Of a DNA stretch of 64,000 nucleotides, positions 34,660-44,681 are shown piece by piece. The translations under genes and the position numbers were made by a program. Each line of letters begins with the position of its first letter. Position 1 is the stretch's first letter. This DNA comes from Leucobacter aridicollis. GTDB taxonomy: Bacteria > Actinomycetota > Actinomycetes > Actinomycetales > Microbacteriaceae. The notes beneath the pieces were generated by a model. That model saw only the letters and a list, made by a program, of their open reading frames with translations, had not been told where the DNA came from and made no database searches. The stretch spans positions 1,860,001-1,924,000 of the forward strand of contig NZ_CP075339.1 of NCBI RefSeq assembly GCF_024399335.1. The letters run 5' to 3'.

Positions 34660-37344
34660 CTACACCTCGAGCGTGCGCCGCATCTCGGCGAGGGCCGCAG
34701 CGATCTGCGAAGGATCGGTGCCACCGCCCTGCGCGAGATCGGGCTTGCCGCCGCCGCCACCACCAAGTACCTGCGCACCCCGCTTCGCGAGGTCGCCAGC
34801 TTTCACGCCGGTGTCCCGCGCCGCTGCCGTCGTCGCCGCGATCACCACGGGCTTCCCGGCGCCGTCGCCCGCCACGGTGCCCGCAAGCACCACGACGCCA
34901 GGCTCCGAGCCGAACTTGTCGCGAAGCTGGATCACCAGTCCACGGAGATCATCCGGTGAGCCCACGGTCCCGAGGTCAGCAGAAACGAGGGTGACTGCGC
35001 CAACGCGCTCGGCACCTGCGAACAGCTCCGGCACGCGCTCTGCGAGCCTTGCGGCTTCGAGCGCCGCGATCTTCTTCTCGGCAGCACGGAGCTGCGCGCT
35101 GAGATCCTCAACGCGCGCGACGACCTCGCCGCGCGGCACGCGAAGCCCACCCGCGAGCTGCTGCACGATGAGTCGTTCGGCGGCGAAGCTCTGAAACGCC
35201 TCGAGTCCGACAAGTGACTCAACGCGGCGGTTCGTGGACCCTACGGAGCTTTCGGAGACGAGGTTGATCATGCCAACCTCTGCCGCGGTCGCGACGTGAG
35301 TGCCAGCGCAGAGTTCCCGCGACCACTCGCCGCCGATGTCGACGACGCGCACACGCTCGCCGTACTTCTCGCCGAACAATGCCATCGCCCCCATCGCCTT
35401 CGCGTCATCGAGGGCCATCTCGCGGGTCACGACGGCGTAATTCGACCGGATGGCGAGGTTCGAGATCTCCTCAATCTCACTCTTCGTTGCTGCGCTGAGC
35501 GCTTCCGAGTGCGTGAAGTCGAGCCGCATGTAGCCGGCCTTGTTGTACGAACCGGCCTGGTGCGCATTCGGGCCAAGCACGTCGCGGAGCGCTGCGTGGA
35601 CAATGTGCGTCGCAGAGTGCGCCTGGGTGGCGCCCCGGCGGTAGTCTGCGTCGACACGGGTCTCTGCGCGGGCGTCAATTCCGATCGCGCCGAGCGTCAC
35701 CTTTACTGTGTGAACGATCAGACCGGGAACTGGCTTCTGCACGTCGAGCACCTCGGCTTCGAAGCCGTCTCCAACGATCACGCCGTTGTCGGAGTCTTGG
35801 CCGCCTGACTCTGCGAACAAGGCAGTCTCTGCGAGTACAAGCTCGGCAATCTGCCCCTCTCGCGCCTCGGTTGCCGGCGCACCGTCGACGACGATACCGA
35901 GAACCTTGCTCTCGTGTACGAGCGAGTCGTAACCGACGAACGCTGTCTCGCCGAGCCCGCGAAGCTCCTTGTAGACGGCAAGGTCGGCGCGCTGCCCCTT
36001 CTTCGCCTTCGCGTCAGCCTTTGCGCGGTCACGCTGCTCCTGCATGAGTGTCGCAAACACGTCGCGATCGACGGAGACGCCGGCCTCCTCTGCGATCTCG
36101 AGCGTGAGCTCGACAGGGAAACCGTGGGTGTCGTGCAGCAGGAATGCAGTGTCGCCGTCGACGCTCGCAACCGCCGCGCCCGTCTTCGACTCGGCAACGG
36201 CCGCCTCGATTGCGCCGTCGAGGATCTGGATGCCGCTCGCGAGGGTACGCAGGAACGTCTTATCCTCTGCGTACGCGACACGCGAAATGAAATCGAAGCT
36301 CTCTGCAACCTCCGGGTATGCGTCTTTCATCGCGTCACGCGAAACTGGGAAGAGCTCGGCAAAGCTCGGGCCGTTCACCCCGAGCAGGCGCATAGACAGG
36401 GTGACGCGTCGAAGCAGGCGGCGCAGAATATAGCCACGGCCCTCATTCGACGGGGTCACGCCGTCGGCGATGAGCATGAGACCGCTACGGACGTGATCGG
36501 CGATGACGCGGAGGCGCACATCGTCGTCAATGGCTGCGCCGTACGTCTTGCCTGCGAGTGCCGCAGCGCGATCAAGCACCGGGCGCACCTGATCGATTTC
36601 GTACATGTTCTGCACGCCCTGCTTGATGAACGCAACGCGCTCGAGGCCCATGCCCGTATCAATGTTCTGCTTGGGCAAGTCGCCAACGATCGTGAAATCG
36701 AGCTTCGACTTCACGTCTGCGATCTGGTACTGCATGAACACGAGGTTCCAGATCTCGACGTAGCGGTCGTCGTCTGTCGCTGGACCTCCGTCGATGCCGT
36801 ACTCGGGACCGAGATCGAAGAAGATCTCGGAGCACGGGCCGGCCGGGCCCGGCTGCCCTGTCGACCAGTAGTTCGTGTCCTTGCCGAGCCGCTGAATGCG
36901 ATCGTCGGGTAGCGACGAGTGCTGCTGCCAGAGCGCGAACGCTTCGTCATCTTCCTCGTAGACAGTGACCCAGAGGTCGTCGGGCGAGAACCCGAGGCCA
37001 CCGTCGGCCTCCGACGTCGTGAGCAGTTCCCACGCGAACTTGATCGCGCCTTCTTTGAAGTAGTCACCGAAAGAAAAGTTGCCGCACATCTGGAAGAACG
37101 TGCCGTGCCGAGGGGTCTTTCCGACCTCTTCGATATCGTTCGTGCGAATGCACTTCTGCACACTCGTCGCACGATCGTAGGGAGCTGGCACGAGACCAGA
37201 AAGGTACGGCACGAACGGCACCATGCCGGCCACAGTGAACATCAGGCTCGGGTCATCACTCACGAGCGACGCTGAGGGCACAACCGTGTGACCTCGCTGC
37301 TCGAAGAAGTTCAGCCAGCGGCGTTGAATCTCTGCGGTCTGCAT
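34660..37344 (-). CDS. alaS: alanyl-tRNA synthetase
   Basis: Charges tRNA-Ala. The 894-residue protein has the class II catalytic domain (MQTAEIQRRWLNFFEQRGH onward, GCG-type motif regions), the editing domain with HSATH near residue 585 and CAGTHV, and the C-terminal DHHA1/C-Ala domain with the Gly-rich GGGGGGKPDLAQGGG. The ATG at 37344 is the family start. An in-frame ATG at 37425 adds 27 non-conserved residues and is rejected. The upstream hairpin at 37448-37486 separates it from the small membrane gene. Confidence 0.97.
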   Translation of the reverse strand: MQTAEIQRRWLNFFEQRGHTVVPSASLVSDDPSLMFTVAGMVPFVPYLSGLVPAPYDRATSVQKCIRTNDIEEVGKTPRHGTFFQMCGNFSFGDYFKEGAIKFAWELLTTSEADGGLGFSPDDLWVTVYEEDDEAFALWQQHSSLPDDRIQRLGKDTNYWSTGQPGPAGPCSEIFFDLGPEYGIDGGPATDDDRYVEIWNLVFMQYQIADVKSKLDFTIVGDLPKQNIDTGMGLERVAFIKQGVQNMYEIDQVRPVLDRAAALAGKTYGAAIDDDVRLRVIADHVRSGLMLIADGVTPSNEGRGYILRRLLRRVTLSMRLLGVNGPSFAELFPVSRDAMKDAYPEVAESFDFISRVAYAEDKTFLRTLASGIQILDGAIEAAVAESKTGAAVASVDGDTAFLLHDTHGFPVELTLEIAEEAGVSVDRDVFATLMQEQRDRAKADAKAKKGQRADLAVYKELRGLGETAFVGYDSLVHESKVLGIVVDGAPATEAREGQIAELVLAETALFAESGGQDSDNGVIVGDGFEAEVLDVQKPVPGLIVHTVKVTLGAIGIDARAETRVDADYRRGATQAHSATHIVHAALRDVLGPNAHQAGSYNKAGYMRLDFTHSEALSAATKSEIEEISNLAIRSNYAVVTREMALDDAKAMGAMALFGEKYGERVRVVDIGGEWSRELCAGTHVATAAEVGMINLVSESSVGSTNRRVESLVGLEAFQSFAAERLIVQQLAGGLRVPRGEVVARVEDLSAQLRAAEKKIAALEAARLAERVPELFAGAERVGAVTLVSADLGTVGSPDDLRGLVIQLRDKFGSEPGVVVLAGTVAGDGAGKPVVIAATTAAARDTGVKAGDLAKRGAQVLGGGGGGKPDLAQGGGTDPSQIAAALAEMRRTLEV

Positions 37345-37447
37345 GTTCGGTGCTTCGTTCCTTTGTGGTGCATCAGTGCCGACGCGGGCGGCGCCGGCCG
37401 CAGCCAAATGACTGCCAGTAATCAAATCTAGTGAACCGCAAGCGGCA

Positions 37448-37486
37448 CTCCTCGCGCTGGCGGCGAATCGCCGTCAGCGCTAGGAG
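37448..37486 (-). terminator. long stem-loop after the small membrane gene
   Basis: CTCCT-C-GCGCTGGCGGCG, loop AAT, CGCCGTCAGCGC-T-AGGAG: 12 bp of core stem with one G-T pair, extended by 5 bp after one mismatch. It begins at the stop codon of the small gene and lies about 100 bases before alaS. Only a weak T-rich stretch follows, so either termination or mRNA processing is possible. Confidence 0.5.
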
Positions 37487-37701
37487 TCCTTGCGGTCGAG
37501 ACCCTTCAGCGTCCGCTCAAGGTCCTCATCGAACTGCTCGCGTTCGGCAGCCTCGTAGCCACTCGAGAACGCGTTCGACAGTTCGGCAATCCCACGATTC
37601 ACACGCTCGAAAAAGCGTCGCCCGCTGGGGCTCTGGTTGACGAAGTGTGCTGCGACAAAGCCCGTAGCGACTCCGAATACGAACAAGACTAGTTTCCGCA
37701 C
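37480..37701 (-). CDS. small single-pass membrane protein between rpsD and alaS
   Basis: A 73-residue protein starting with GTG (VRKLVLFVFGVATGFVAAHFV) behind an AGGAGGG site; a longer in-frame start at 37734 lies upstream of that site and is rejected. It has one N-terminal membrane segment and a charged, helical C-terminal half, resembling small YtxH-like or DivIVA-adjacent proteins of unknown role that are conserved at this place in actinobacteria. It lies downstream of rpsD, between two hairpins. Confidence 0.75.
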   Translation of the reverse strand: MRKLVLFVFGVATGFVAAHFVNQSPSGRRFFERVNRGIAELSNAFSSGYEAAEREQFDEDLERTLKGLDRKDS

Positions 37702-37749
37702 GTGTTCCACCCTCCTGCGGTCTCGCGGCGACACTCTGCGCGCCGCGGA

Positions 37750-37755
37750 ACTATA
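37750..37755 (-). promoter_or_regulatory. candidate -10 box for the small membrane gene
   Basis: TATAGT on the minus strand between the rpsD terminator and the GTG at 37701. The -35 is poor. Confidence 0.3.
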
Positions 37756-37794
37756 CGGGTCAAGCTTAACCGGTAACGCATGCCAGATACGGCT

Positions 37795-37830
37795 GAGGGC
37801 GCTGGATTCCGTGCGGATCCCAGCGCCCTC
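37795..37830 (-). terminator. rpsD terminator hairpin
   Basis: GAGGGCGCTGG and CCAGCGCCCTC form a perfect 11-bp stem with a 14-base loop, 12 bases after the rpsD stop. No long T-run follows. Confidence 0.6.
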
Positions 37831-37842
37831 AAGCCTTCAGAC

Positions 37843-38472
37843 TTAGCGTCCCGAGTAGAACTCGACCACGAGCTGCACTTCACAGGTCACGGGGACCTCA
37901 GCGCGCTTCGGGCGACGGATGAGGCGAGCCTCGAGCTTGTCGAGCGAAACCTCGAGGTAGCCCGGAACGGCGGGAAGAACCTCGGCGTGGCCGCCTGCGG
38001 CTGCAACCTGGAACGGCTCGAGAGCCTCCGAGCGCTCCTTGACGTGGATGAGCTGACCCGGCTTCACGCGGAACGACGGGCGGTCGACGAGCTTGCCGTC
38101 AACGAGGATGTGGCGGTGCACAACGAGCTGGCGAGCCTGCGCGGTGGTGCGGGCGAATCCTGCACGCAGCACGAGCGCGTCAAGACGCATCTCGAGGAGC
38201 TCGACGAGGTTCTCACCGGTCAGGCCATCCTGGCGACGAGCCTCGTTGAAGGTGATGACGAGCTGCTTCTCGCGGATGCCGTACTGAGCGCGCAGACGCT
38301 GCTTCTCGCGGAGGCGAACTGCGTAGTCGCTATCGCTCTTACGCTTGGTGCGGCCGTGCTGGCCGGGACCGTAGGGGCGCTTCTCGAGGTAGCGAGCCGC
38401 CTTCGGCGTGAGGGCAATGCCCAGCGAACGCGACAGACGCGTCTGTGAACGGGTACGTGACGTAGTCGACAC
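37843..38472 (-). CDS. rpsD: 30S ribosomal protein S4
   Basis: Primary 16S-binding protein of the small subunit. The 209-residue protein shows SRSLGIALTPKAARYLEKRPYGPGQHG and the S4 RNA-binding domain (MRLDALVLRAGFARTTAQARQLVVHRHILVDG). The usual N-terminal zinc cysteines are absent, so it is the zinc-free form. The GTG at 38472 has AAAGGA upstream. It is alone, not in an alpha operon, as in other Microbacteriaceae. Confidence 0.98.
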   Translation of the reverse strand: MSTTSRTRSQTRLSRSLGIALTPKAARYLEKRPYGPGQHGRTKRKSDSDYAVRLREKQRLRAQYGIREKQLVITFNEARRQDGLTGENLVELLEMRLDALVLRAGFARTTAQARQLVVHRHILVDGKLVDRPSFRVKPGQLIHVKERSEALEPFQVAAAGGHAEVLPAVPGYLEVSLDKLEARLIRRPKRAEVPVTCEVQLVVEFYSGR

Positions 38473-38738
38473 GGGTATCCTTTCGGGTTTCTGTGGGGCA
38501 TGCGCAACCGCGCAGCCCTATGTTCTCTCGGCCACGCTGCGCCCGCATTCACAAGCTTTCGCTCGCAATGCACGCGACACAGCAAACCGTTTTCGGTGAG
38601 GGAACGACCGTTGCAGAAACCCGGCTACAGGGCAACTGCCATATGCTTCCCGCTGCAGCCTGCCGCGGGAGCAATGTTGGCCAGGGATCAGCTTAGCAGA
38701 TCAGGGCTCACAATCGCGATTCGGCGGAAGCACTGGGG
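38473..38738 (-). other. intergenic region rarA-rpsD, no gene seen
   Basis: About 266 bases. It must hold the rpsD promoter, but no strong box pair is evident. A stem CCCGC/GCGGG with an 11-base loop near 38649-38672 may end rarA transcripts. Confidence 0.3.
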
Positions 38739-40145
38739 CTACTCGCCGCGCGTGATTCGGCGAATCTTCTCAAGCCTGTCTGAGACTTCACGCTCATTCC
38801 CGTGCGTCGTCGGCGTGTAATACGTCGCGCCTGAGATCTCGTCAGGCAGGTACTGCTGTGTGACAACGCCGCGCGGGTCTGCATGTGGATAGCGGTATCC
38901 CTTGCCGTGACCGAGCTTCTTCGCCCCCGGATAGTGCGCGTCGCGGAGCGGCTTCGGCACTTGCCCAAACCGCCCAGCCTTCACATCTGAGATCGCGGCG
39001 TCGATCGCCGAGATCACGGCGTTCGATTTCGGCGCGGTGGCGATATATATGGTCGCTTCGGCGAGCGGGATGCGTGCCTCAGGGAGGCCGATGAGCTGCG
39101 TCGCTTGAGCTGCGGCCACAGCCACCGAAAGCGCCTGCGGGTCTGCGAGCCCCACATCTTCGGCAGCGTGCACCATGAGGCGTCGCGCGATGAAGCGCGG
39201 ATCCTCCCCCGCTTCGATCATGCGTGCGAGGTAATGAATCGCCGCGTCAGGATCGGAGCCACGCATCGACTTGATAAACGCGCTGACGACGTCATAGTGC
39301 TGATCGCCATCTTTGTCGTAGCGCAGCAACGCGCGATCAACCGAGATTGAGACAACCTCGGCCGTAACCTTGGGAAGGGCATTCGGCTGGGTCGCTGCAG
39401 CATCGGCATCGGCATCGGCACCGGCCCCGGCCCCAGCACCGGCATCGACACTCCCCGTCCGCTCTCGCTCCGCGAGCGCGAGAGCGGAGCCAGCCGCGGC
39501 TTCGAGGCCGGTGAGAGCGCGACGCGCGTCGCCCGACGAGAGCTGCACAAGCGCGTCTCGCCCCTCTGCGGTGAGCTCGACGGTACCGGCAAGCCCGCGC
39601 CTATCTACAGTTGCCCTGTCAAGCAGCTCAGCGATGTCTGCGTCGCTCAGCGCTTCGAGGGTGAGCAGAAGAGAGCGTGAGAGCAGTGGGCTAATCACCG
39701 AGAACGACGGGTTCTCCGTGGTCGCGGCGATGAGCGTCACCCACCCGTTCTCGACGCCAGGCAACAGAGCATCCTGCTGCGCCTTCGTAAACCTGTGAAT
39801 CTCGTCGAGAAAGAGCACTGTCGCGATGTCATACAGGTCGCGGTCGTTCAGGGCACGTTCCATCACCGTCCGAACGTCTTTGATACCAGCCGTCACGGCC
39901 GAGAGCTCGACGAACCTGCGCCCGCTCGTGTGGGCGATAGCCTGCGCCATCGTGGTCTTGCCGGTGCCCGGAGGACCCCAGAGAATCACCGACACGGCGG
40001 AGCCCTCACTGTCGCTCGCTATGACGCGCAGCGGCGATCCCTGACCCAACAGATGCCGCTGACCAACGACCTCGTCGAGCGACTGCGGGCGCATTCGCAC
40101 CGCCAACGGAGCCGTCGAAGCGGCCGGGCCTTGAATCTGGGTCAC
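38739..40145 (-). CDS. rarA: replication-associated recombination protein A (RarA/MgsA)
   Basis: AAA+ clamp-loader-like ATPase acting at stalled forks. The 468-residue protein has Walker A GPPGTGKT (57-64), Walker [16 protein letters not shown] and the C-terminal MgsA oligomerisation part ([32 protein letters not shown]). An Ala/Gly/Asp low-complexity insert ([16 protein letters not shown]) lies near residues 235-250 and is encoded by GCATCG-type repeats. It starts with GTG six bases after TAGCAT, consistent with a leaderless mRNA, and is divergent from the DUF349 gene. Confidence 0.95.
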   Translation of the reverse strand: MTQIQGPAASTAPLAVRMRPQSLDEVVGQRHLLGQGSPLRVIASDSEGSAVSVILWGPPGTGKTTMAQAIAHTSGRRFVELSAVTAGIKDVRTVMERALNDRDLYDIATVLFLDEIHRFTKAQQDALLPGVENGWVTLIAATTENPSFSVISPLLSRSLLLTLEALSDADIAELLDRATVDRRGLAGTVELTAEGRDALVQLSSGDARRALTGLEAAAGSALALAERERTGSVDAGAGAGAGADADADAAATQPNALPKVTAEVVSISVDRALLRYDKDGDQHYDVVSAFIKSMRGSDPDAAIHYLARMIEAGEDPRFIARRLMVHAAEDVGLADPQALSVAVAAAQATQLIGLPEARIPLAEATIYIATAPKSNAVISAIDAAISDVKAGRFGQVPKPLRDAHYPGAKKLGHGKGYRYPHADPRGVVTQQYLPDEISGATYYTPTTHGNEREVSDRLEKIRRITRGE

Positions 40146-40151
40146 GACACA

Positions 40152-40157
40152 ATGCTA
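40152..40157 (-). promoter_or_regulatory. -10 box, leaderless start of rarA
   Basis: TAGCAT on the minus strand, six bases before the GTG at 40145, without a ribosome-binding site. Confidence 0.45.
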
Positions 40158-40267
40158 CCGACCACCCCCGACAATCATGCTCAGCAGGGCGCTCTGTGGC
40201 ATAGTGGAGGGGTCTATCTAGTAACGCGGTCGGTACAGCCGATCCCACACGACAGGTGAGCAACACG

Positions 40268-41494
40268 GTGAGTGAAGCGACGAACGAGAAGCCCTGGGGC
40301 AGGGTTGGCGACGATCGTACGGTCTACGTACGCGAGGGAGAGGGCGAGCGTGCAGTCGGCGCGTTCCCAGACGGCACCCCCGAGGAAGCCCTGGCGTACT
40401 TCGAGCGGAAGTTTGCGGACCTCGCCGGCGCCGTGACGCTGCTTGAGGCGCGTATTGCACGCGGCACCGCCGACGCATCGGTTGCGGGTACCGTGAAGAA
40501 GCTCGAGGAGCAGCTCGTCGAGCCCGCAGCAGTCGGCGACATCGCCTCACTGCGCACCCGCGTTGCGAAGCTCGCTGAGAAGGCCGCAGCGTTCGGCGAA
40601 CAGCAGCAGCAGGAGCGCGAGGCAGCGCGCGAAGAGGCCGTCGCAAAGCGTGAGGCAATCGTCGCGGAGGCCGAGCAGCTCGCAGCGCAGCCCGAGGCAT
40701 CGATCCGGTGGAAGGACACGAGCGCAGCTTTCGAGCGGCTGTTCACCGAGTGGCAGAACGCGCAGCGTTCGGGCCCCCACGTACCGAAGCCGCAGGCCGA
40801 TGCGATGTGGAAGCGCTTCCGGGCCGCCCGCCAGAGCTTTGATACTGCTCGCCGCGCGCATTTCTCCCAGATGGATGCGAACAACAAGGATGTGAAGACG
40901 CGCAAGGAGAAGCTCATCGCTGCTGCCGAAGCGCTCGCAGACCGCGGCCTCGACGGAATCCCCGCGTACCGCAATCTGCTCGAAGACTGGAAGCAGGCCG
41001 GCCGCGCGAGCCGCAAGCTCGACGACCAGCTCTGGGCGCGCTTCAAGGCTGCAGGCGACGTGCTCTACCAAGCGAAGGCCGAGGAGGTCGCGCAGACCAA
41101 CGAGGAGTACCAGGCAAACCTCGTCGCGAAGCAGGCAGTTCTCGACGACGCGAAGCCGATTCTTGAGCTCAGTGAGCACACTGCCGCGCGCAAGCAGCTC
41201 ACGGCGATCCAGCTCCGCTGGGACGAGATCGGCCGCGTGCCTCGCGAAGCACTTCGTGACATCGAGGGCCAGCTGCGCCGCATTGAGGAGCACGTGAAGG
41301 GCCTCGAAGAGGAGCACTGGCGGAAGACCAACCCGGAAACAAAGGCCCGCAGCGAGGGGCTGCGCGGTCAGCTCGAGTCGTCGATCGCCGAGCTCGAGGC
41401 CGAGATCGCGGGCGCCAAGGATGCGAAGGCGAAGGCTTCGGCCGAAGAGAAGCTCGCGACCCAGAAGTCGTGGCTCGCCGCGCTCGGCGACTAG
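40268..41494 (+). CDS. DUF349 domain protein
   Basis: A 408-residue, strongly charged, almost wholly helical protein built of repeated DUF349 units (for example KRFRAARQSFDTARRAHFSQMDANN). Proteins of this type are common in actinobacteria and their role is unknown. GTG at 40268 has AGGTGAG seven bases upstream and is preferred over GTG at 40256, which overlaps that site. The gene is followed by a DnaA-box-like sequence and a good terminator. Confidence 0.85.
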   Translation: MSEATNEKPWGRVGDDRTVYVREGEGERAVGAFPDGTPEEALAYFERKFADLAGAVTLLEARIARGTADASVAGTVKKLEEQLVEPAAVGDIASLRTRVAKLAEKAAAFGEQQQQEREAAREEAVAKREAIVAEAEQLAAQPEASIRWKDTSAAFERLFTEWQNAQRSGPHVPKPQADAMWKRFRAARQSFDTARRAHFSQMDANNKDVKTRKEKLIAAAEALADRGLDGIPAYRNLLEDWKQAGRASRKLDDQLWARFKAAGDVLYQAKAEEVAQTNEEYQANLVAKQAVLDDAKPILELSEHTAARKQLTAIQLRWDEIGRVPREALRDIEGQLRRIEEHVKGLEEEHWRKTNPETKARSEGLRGQLESSIAELEAEIAGAKDAKAKASAEEKLATQKSWLAALGD

Positions 41495-41512
41495 TATTCG
41501 CGGAAGACACAG

Positions 41513-41521
41513 TTATCCACA
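41513..41521 (+). promoter_or_regulatory. single consensus DnaA box
   Basis: TTATCCACA matches the DnaA consensus TTATNCACA exactly. It is isolated, with no second box or AT-rich unwinding region nearby, so it is not an origin. Confidence 0.3.
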
Positions 41522-41527
41522 GATAGA

Positions 41528-41567
41528 CGCCCTGCCCTGGTACCCCCGGGGCGGGGCGTTCATTCTT
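41528..41567 (+). terminator. terminator after the DUF349 gene
   Basis: CGCCCTGCCC pairs with GGGCGGGGCG (41549-41558) with one T-G pair, followed by TTCATTCTT. It is the best intrinsic terminator shape in the window. Confidence 0.65.
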
Positions 41568-41572
41568 GGGGC

Positions 41573-42220
41573 ATGACCTCACACAGCTCCTCCAGGCAAG
41601 TTCCGACCGCGCGGGCTGACCCGCAATCGAGCGGAGCACCGCCATCGACGAGTCGGCCCATCCCGTCGCCGCCGCGAGTTGATCACTGGGCGCCAGCTCT
41701 CCGCTCGGCTGCGCTGCTCACAGGGACGCTCGTACGGAGCGGGCCGGGGCTACGCCCTGTGTCGTGGCCTGACACCGAGAAAAGTCGCTGCGCAGCGCTC
41801 GGCGGGTTGCTCCTCGAACGCTACGCTGCCGCCGAACAGACGGCTGCGTGGATCTGGGGAGCATGCAGGTCCCCCGGCCCCAGAATGAGACTCATTACCC
41901 TGCGTGGCCGCGCGCCCGCCGAATTCGAACTCGTTGGTCTCCGGCGCCTCGCAAGCATCAGCCACTTCCGTCTCGTGGAGGGAGATATCGCGCGGATCGG
42001 AGAATACAGCGTGACAAGCCGCTCACGCACTGTCTACGACCTGTTGCGCTCCCCCGAGCCTTTCACCGCCGCACGGCTCGTTGCAGCCCGGCTCCTCATG
42101 CTCACAGAACCGGGAATTGCCGACAGGCTGGCGACCCGAGCGGATGCGGCGAGCCCTATCGACCGGGCTCGCGTCAGAGAACGCCTACGAGCGCTCGGAC
42201 TCACACCGCAGGGCGCATAG
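41573..42220 (+). CDS. AbiEi-antitoxin-like protein without an apparent toxin partner
   Basis: A 215-residue protein. After a Ser/Pro-rich N-terminus (1-35), the remainder has the pattern seen in many actinobacterial proteins annotated as type IV AbiEi-family antitoxins: a WIWGACRSPG block, FRLVEGDIARIGEYSVTSRSRTVYDLLRS and an Arg-rich C-terminal helix. The match is by remembered pattern and is moderate. No AbiEii-type nucleotidyltransferase toxin lies next to it, so it may be an orphan or have another role. It begins five bases after the DUF349 terminator T-run and converges with rel. Confidence 0.55.
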   Translation: MTSHSSSRQVPTARADPQSSGAPPSTSRPIPSPPRVDHWAPALRSAALLTGTLVRSGPGLRPVSWPDTEKSRCAALGGLLLERYAAAEQTAAWIWGACRSPGPRMRLITLRGRAPAEFELVGLRRLASISHFRLVEGDIARIGEYSVTSRSRTVYDLLRSPEPFTAARLVAARLLMLTEPGIADRLATRADAASPIDRARVRERLRALGLTPQGA

Positions 42221-42275
42221 CCGCGCGGCGCGTCGGGTTGTCGCCACCATGGCGGTCACGCGACACAGGCGTGCG

Positions 42276-44531
42276 TCAGTTCGTCAGCCGATAGACGTCG
42301 TACACGCCGTCAATGCGCCGCACAGCGTTCAGCACGTGATCGAGGTGGGTTGCGTTCGCCATCTCGAAGAGGAACCTGCTGATCGCAAGGCGAGAGCTCG
42401 ACGTGTTCACGGATGCTGACAGGATGTTCACGTGGTGCTCAGAGAGCGTCCGTGTCACGTCTGAGAGCAAGCCAGAGCGGTCGAGGGCCTCAACCTGAAT
42501 CTGCACCAGAAACACGCTCTTCGATGTCGGCGCCCACTCCACGTCGACAACGCGTTCAGACTGCGACTGCAGGCTCTTAAAGTTGTGGCAGTCAGTGCGG
42601 TGCACTGACACGCCCTGTCCCTTTGTCACGAACCCGCGAATCTCATCGCCAGGCACTGGCGTGCAGCACTTTGCGAGCTTCGCAAGCACGTCTGATGCAC
42701 CCTTGACGACAACGCCGCTCGACGTGGCACGGGTCGGCTGCGCTCGCGGAGTGTCAACGAGCGGGACGCTCAGCGCGGCCGGCTCGGTCGATGCTTGATC
42801 GTCGAACAGCAGAGCAGCGACTTTCTCTACGACCGACTGCGCCGAGACGTTGCCCTCACCGATCGCAGCGTACAGAGTTGTCACGTCAGCGTAGTTGAGC
42901 TGCAGCGCAACCTGTTGGAGCGCCTCGGAGTTCATCACCTGATGCAGCGGAAGACTCTGCCTACGGAGCGCCTTCGTCAGCTCCTGCTTGCCGGTCTCTG
43001 CGGCTTCCTCACGGCGTTCCTTAGTGAACCACTGCCGAATCTTGTTCTGTGCCCGCTTGCTCTTCACGAAGCCAAGCCACGACTTGTTCGGGCCCGCATT
43101 CGGGTCCTTCGACGTGAAGACCTCGACCACGTCGCCGTTTTGCAGGGCGGTTTCGAGCGGCACGAGCCGCCCGTTCACCCGAGCTCCCATCGTGCGGTGA
43201 CCAACCTCGGTGTGCACCGCGTAGGCGAAGTCGACAGTCGTGCCGCCCGCCGGAAGTCCGATGACTCGCCCCTTCGGGGTGAAGACGTAGACTTCCTTCG
43301 CACCAATCTCGAAACGCAGGGCGTCGAGGAACTCGCTTGGATCCTCCGTTTCGGCCTGCCAGTCAGAGATGTGTGCGAGCCAGGCCATATCGTTCGAGGC
43401 TGTCTGCTTGTCAGCCCCGGGCTGACGCTGCTTGTACTTCCAGTGAGCCGCGACGCCGTACTCTGCACGCTGATGCATCTCGACGGTGCGGATTTGAATC
43501 TCGACCGCACGACCATCGGGGCCAATGACTGTGGTGTGTAGCGACTGGTACAGATTGAACTTCGGTGTCGCGATGTAGTCCTTGAACCTGCCCGGAATCG
43601 GCGTCCACCGAGCGTGCACCGCTCCGAGCACTGCGTAACAGTCGCGAATTGAGTTCACAAGCACGCGAATGCCCACAAGGTCGTAGATGTCGTCGAAGTC
43701 ACGGCCGCGCACGATCATCTTCTGATAGATCGAGTACAGCTCCTTCGGGCGCCCCGTGACCTCGCCCTTGATCCGCGCCTCGCGCAGGTCAGTCTCGATT
43801 GAACCGATCACCTTGCCAACAAGTTCGTCGCGCTGCGGGTTGCGCTGCTTCACGAGATTGTCGATCTCAGCGTAAAGCTTGGGCTTCAGCACGGCGAACG
43901 AGAGGTCTTCGAGCTCGGTCTTCATTGACTGGATGCCGAGCCTGTGCGCGAGCGGTGCGTAAATCTCGAGGGTCTCTTGCGCCTTCCGCTTCGCCGAATC
44001 GCCAGAGACGAAACCCCATGTGCGTGCGTTGTGGAGCCTGTCGGCGAGCTTGATGACAAGCACGCGGATGTCCTTCGACATTGCAACAACCATCTTGCGC
44101 ACGGTTTCCGCCTGCGCGGAGTCTCCGTACTTCACCTTGTCGAGCTTCGTGACACCGTCAACGAGCATTGCGATCTCTTCGCCGAAGTCGCGCGTCAACT
44201 CTTCGAGCGAGTACTCGGTGTCCTCGACCGTGTCGTGCAGCAGCGCTGCAGCGATCGCGACGGGCGCGACGCCAAGATCAGCGAGGATCTTCGAGACAGC
44301 GATCGGGTGAGTGATGTATGGCTCACCGCTCTTACGCTTCTGACCACGGTGAGCGCGCTCTGCGACGTCGTAGGCGCGTGAGATGACTGAGAGGTCTGCG
44401 CGCGGGTAATTCGCACGCACGGTGCGCATCACCTCTTCGATCGCGCCGTGGGTGGCGCCGCGTGAGAAAATTCGCGGCACCAACCGGCGCAGCGAAGTCG
44501 TATTCGCCTGTGTCGCGTCTGAACTCACCAC
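42276..44531 (-). CDS. relA: bifunctional (p)ppGpp synthetase/hydrolase
   Basis: Makes and degrades (p)ppGpp in the stringent response. About 751 residues. The HD hydrolase part ([27 protein letters not shown]) is complete, followed by the synthetase ([42 protein letters not shown]), TGS ([28 protein letters not shown]), the CC region ([13 protein letters not shown]) and a C-terminal ACT domain. The hydrolase and synthetase motifs are intact, so a bifunctional Rel is expected. GAGGAGG precedes tandem GTG starts at 44531 and 44528; either may be used. An ATG at 44576 is rejected because it precedes that site. Confidence 0.97.
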   Translation of the reverse strand: MVSSDATQANTTSLRRLVPRIFSRGATHGAIEEVMRTVRANYPRADLSVISRAYDVAERAHRGQKRKSGEPYITHPIAVSKILADLGVAPVAIAAALLHDTVEDTEYSLEELTRDFGEEIAMLVDGVTKLDKVKYGDSAQAETVRKMVVAMSKDIRVLVIKLADRLHNARTWGFVSGDSAKRKAQETLEIYAPLAHRLGIQSMKTELEDLSFAVLKPKLYAEIDNLVKQRNPQRDELVGKVIGSIETDLREARIKGEVTGRPKELYSIYQKMIVRGRDFDDIYDLVGIRVLVNSIRDCYAVLGAVHARWTPIPGRFKDYIATPKFNLYQSLHTTVIGPDGRAVEIQIRTVEMHQRAEYGVAAHWKYKQRQPGADKQTASNDMAWLAHISDWQAETEDPSEFLDALRFEIGAKEVYVFTPKGRVIGLPAGGTTVDFAYAVHTEVGHRTMGARVNGRLVPLETALQNGDVVEVFTSKDPNAGPNKSWLGFVKSKRAQNKIRQWFTKERREEAAETGKQELTKALRRQSLPLHQVMNSEALQQVALQLNYADVTTLYAAIGEGNVSAQSVVEKVAALLFDDQASTEPAALSVPLVDTPRAQPTRATSSGVVVKGASDVLAKLAKCCTPVPGDEIRGFVTKGQGVSVHRTDCHNFKSLQSQSERVVDVEWAPTSKSVFLVQIQVEALDRSGLLSDVTRTLSEHHVNILSASVNTSSSRLAISRFLFEMANATHLDHVLNAVRRIDGVYDVYRLTN

Positions 44532-44617
44532 CGCAGCCTCCTCAACTGATTGAACGTTACACCAGGGTGTGCGCATTCCTTGAATCGTGTGTGCGACACC
44601 CCGTGGTTTCTACGCAG

Positions 44618-44648
44618 AAAGGGGCCCTCCCTGGTAAGAAGGACCCCT
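44618..44648 (-). terminator. terminator after secF
   Basis: On the minus strand AGGGGTCC pairs with GGGCCCCT (8 bp, one T-G) across a 13-base loop, then TT. It lies 34 bases after the secF stop and separates the sec genes from rel. Confidence 0.55.
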
Positions 44649-44681
44649 CTTCTGGATCGTGCTCGAAGCTCCGAGCAGCAC

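Noticed and set aside
35914..36912. Open frame of 332 codons opposite alaS
   Set aside because: Antisense to conserved alaS sequence; no start signal and no recognised domain.
39402..39460. Hexanucleotide repeat as a possible CRISPR or satellite
   Set aside because: It is a coding low-complexity stretch (Ala/Asp/Gly) inside rarA.
41513..41521. Replication origin suggested by a perfect DnaA box
   Set aside because: Single box, no dnaA/dnaN nearby, no AT-rich unwinding element.
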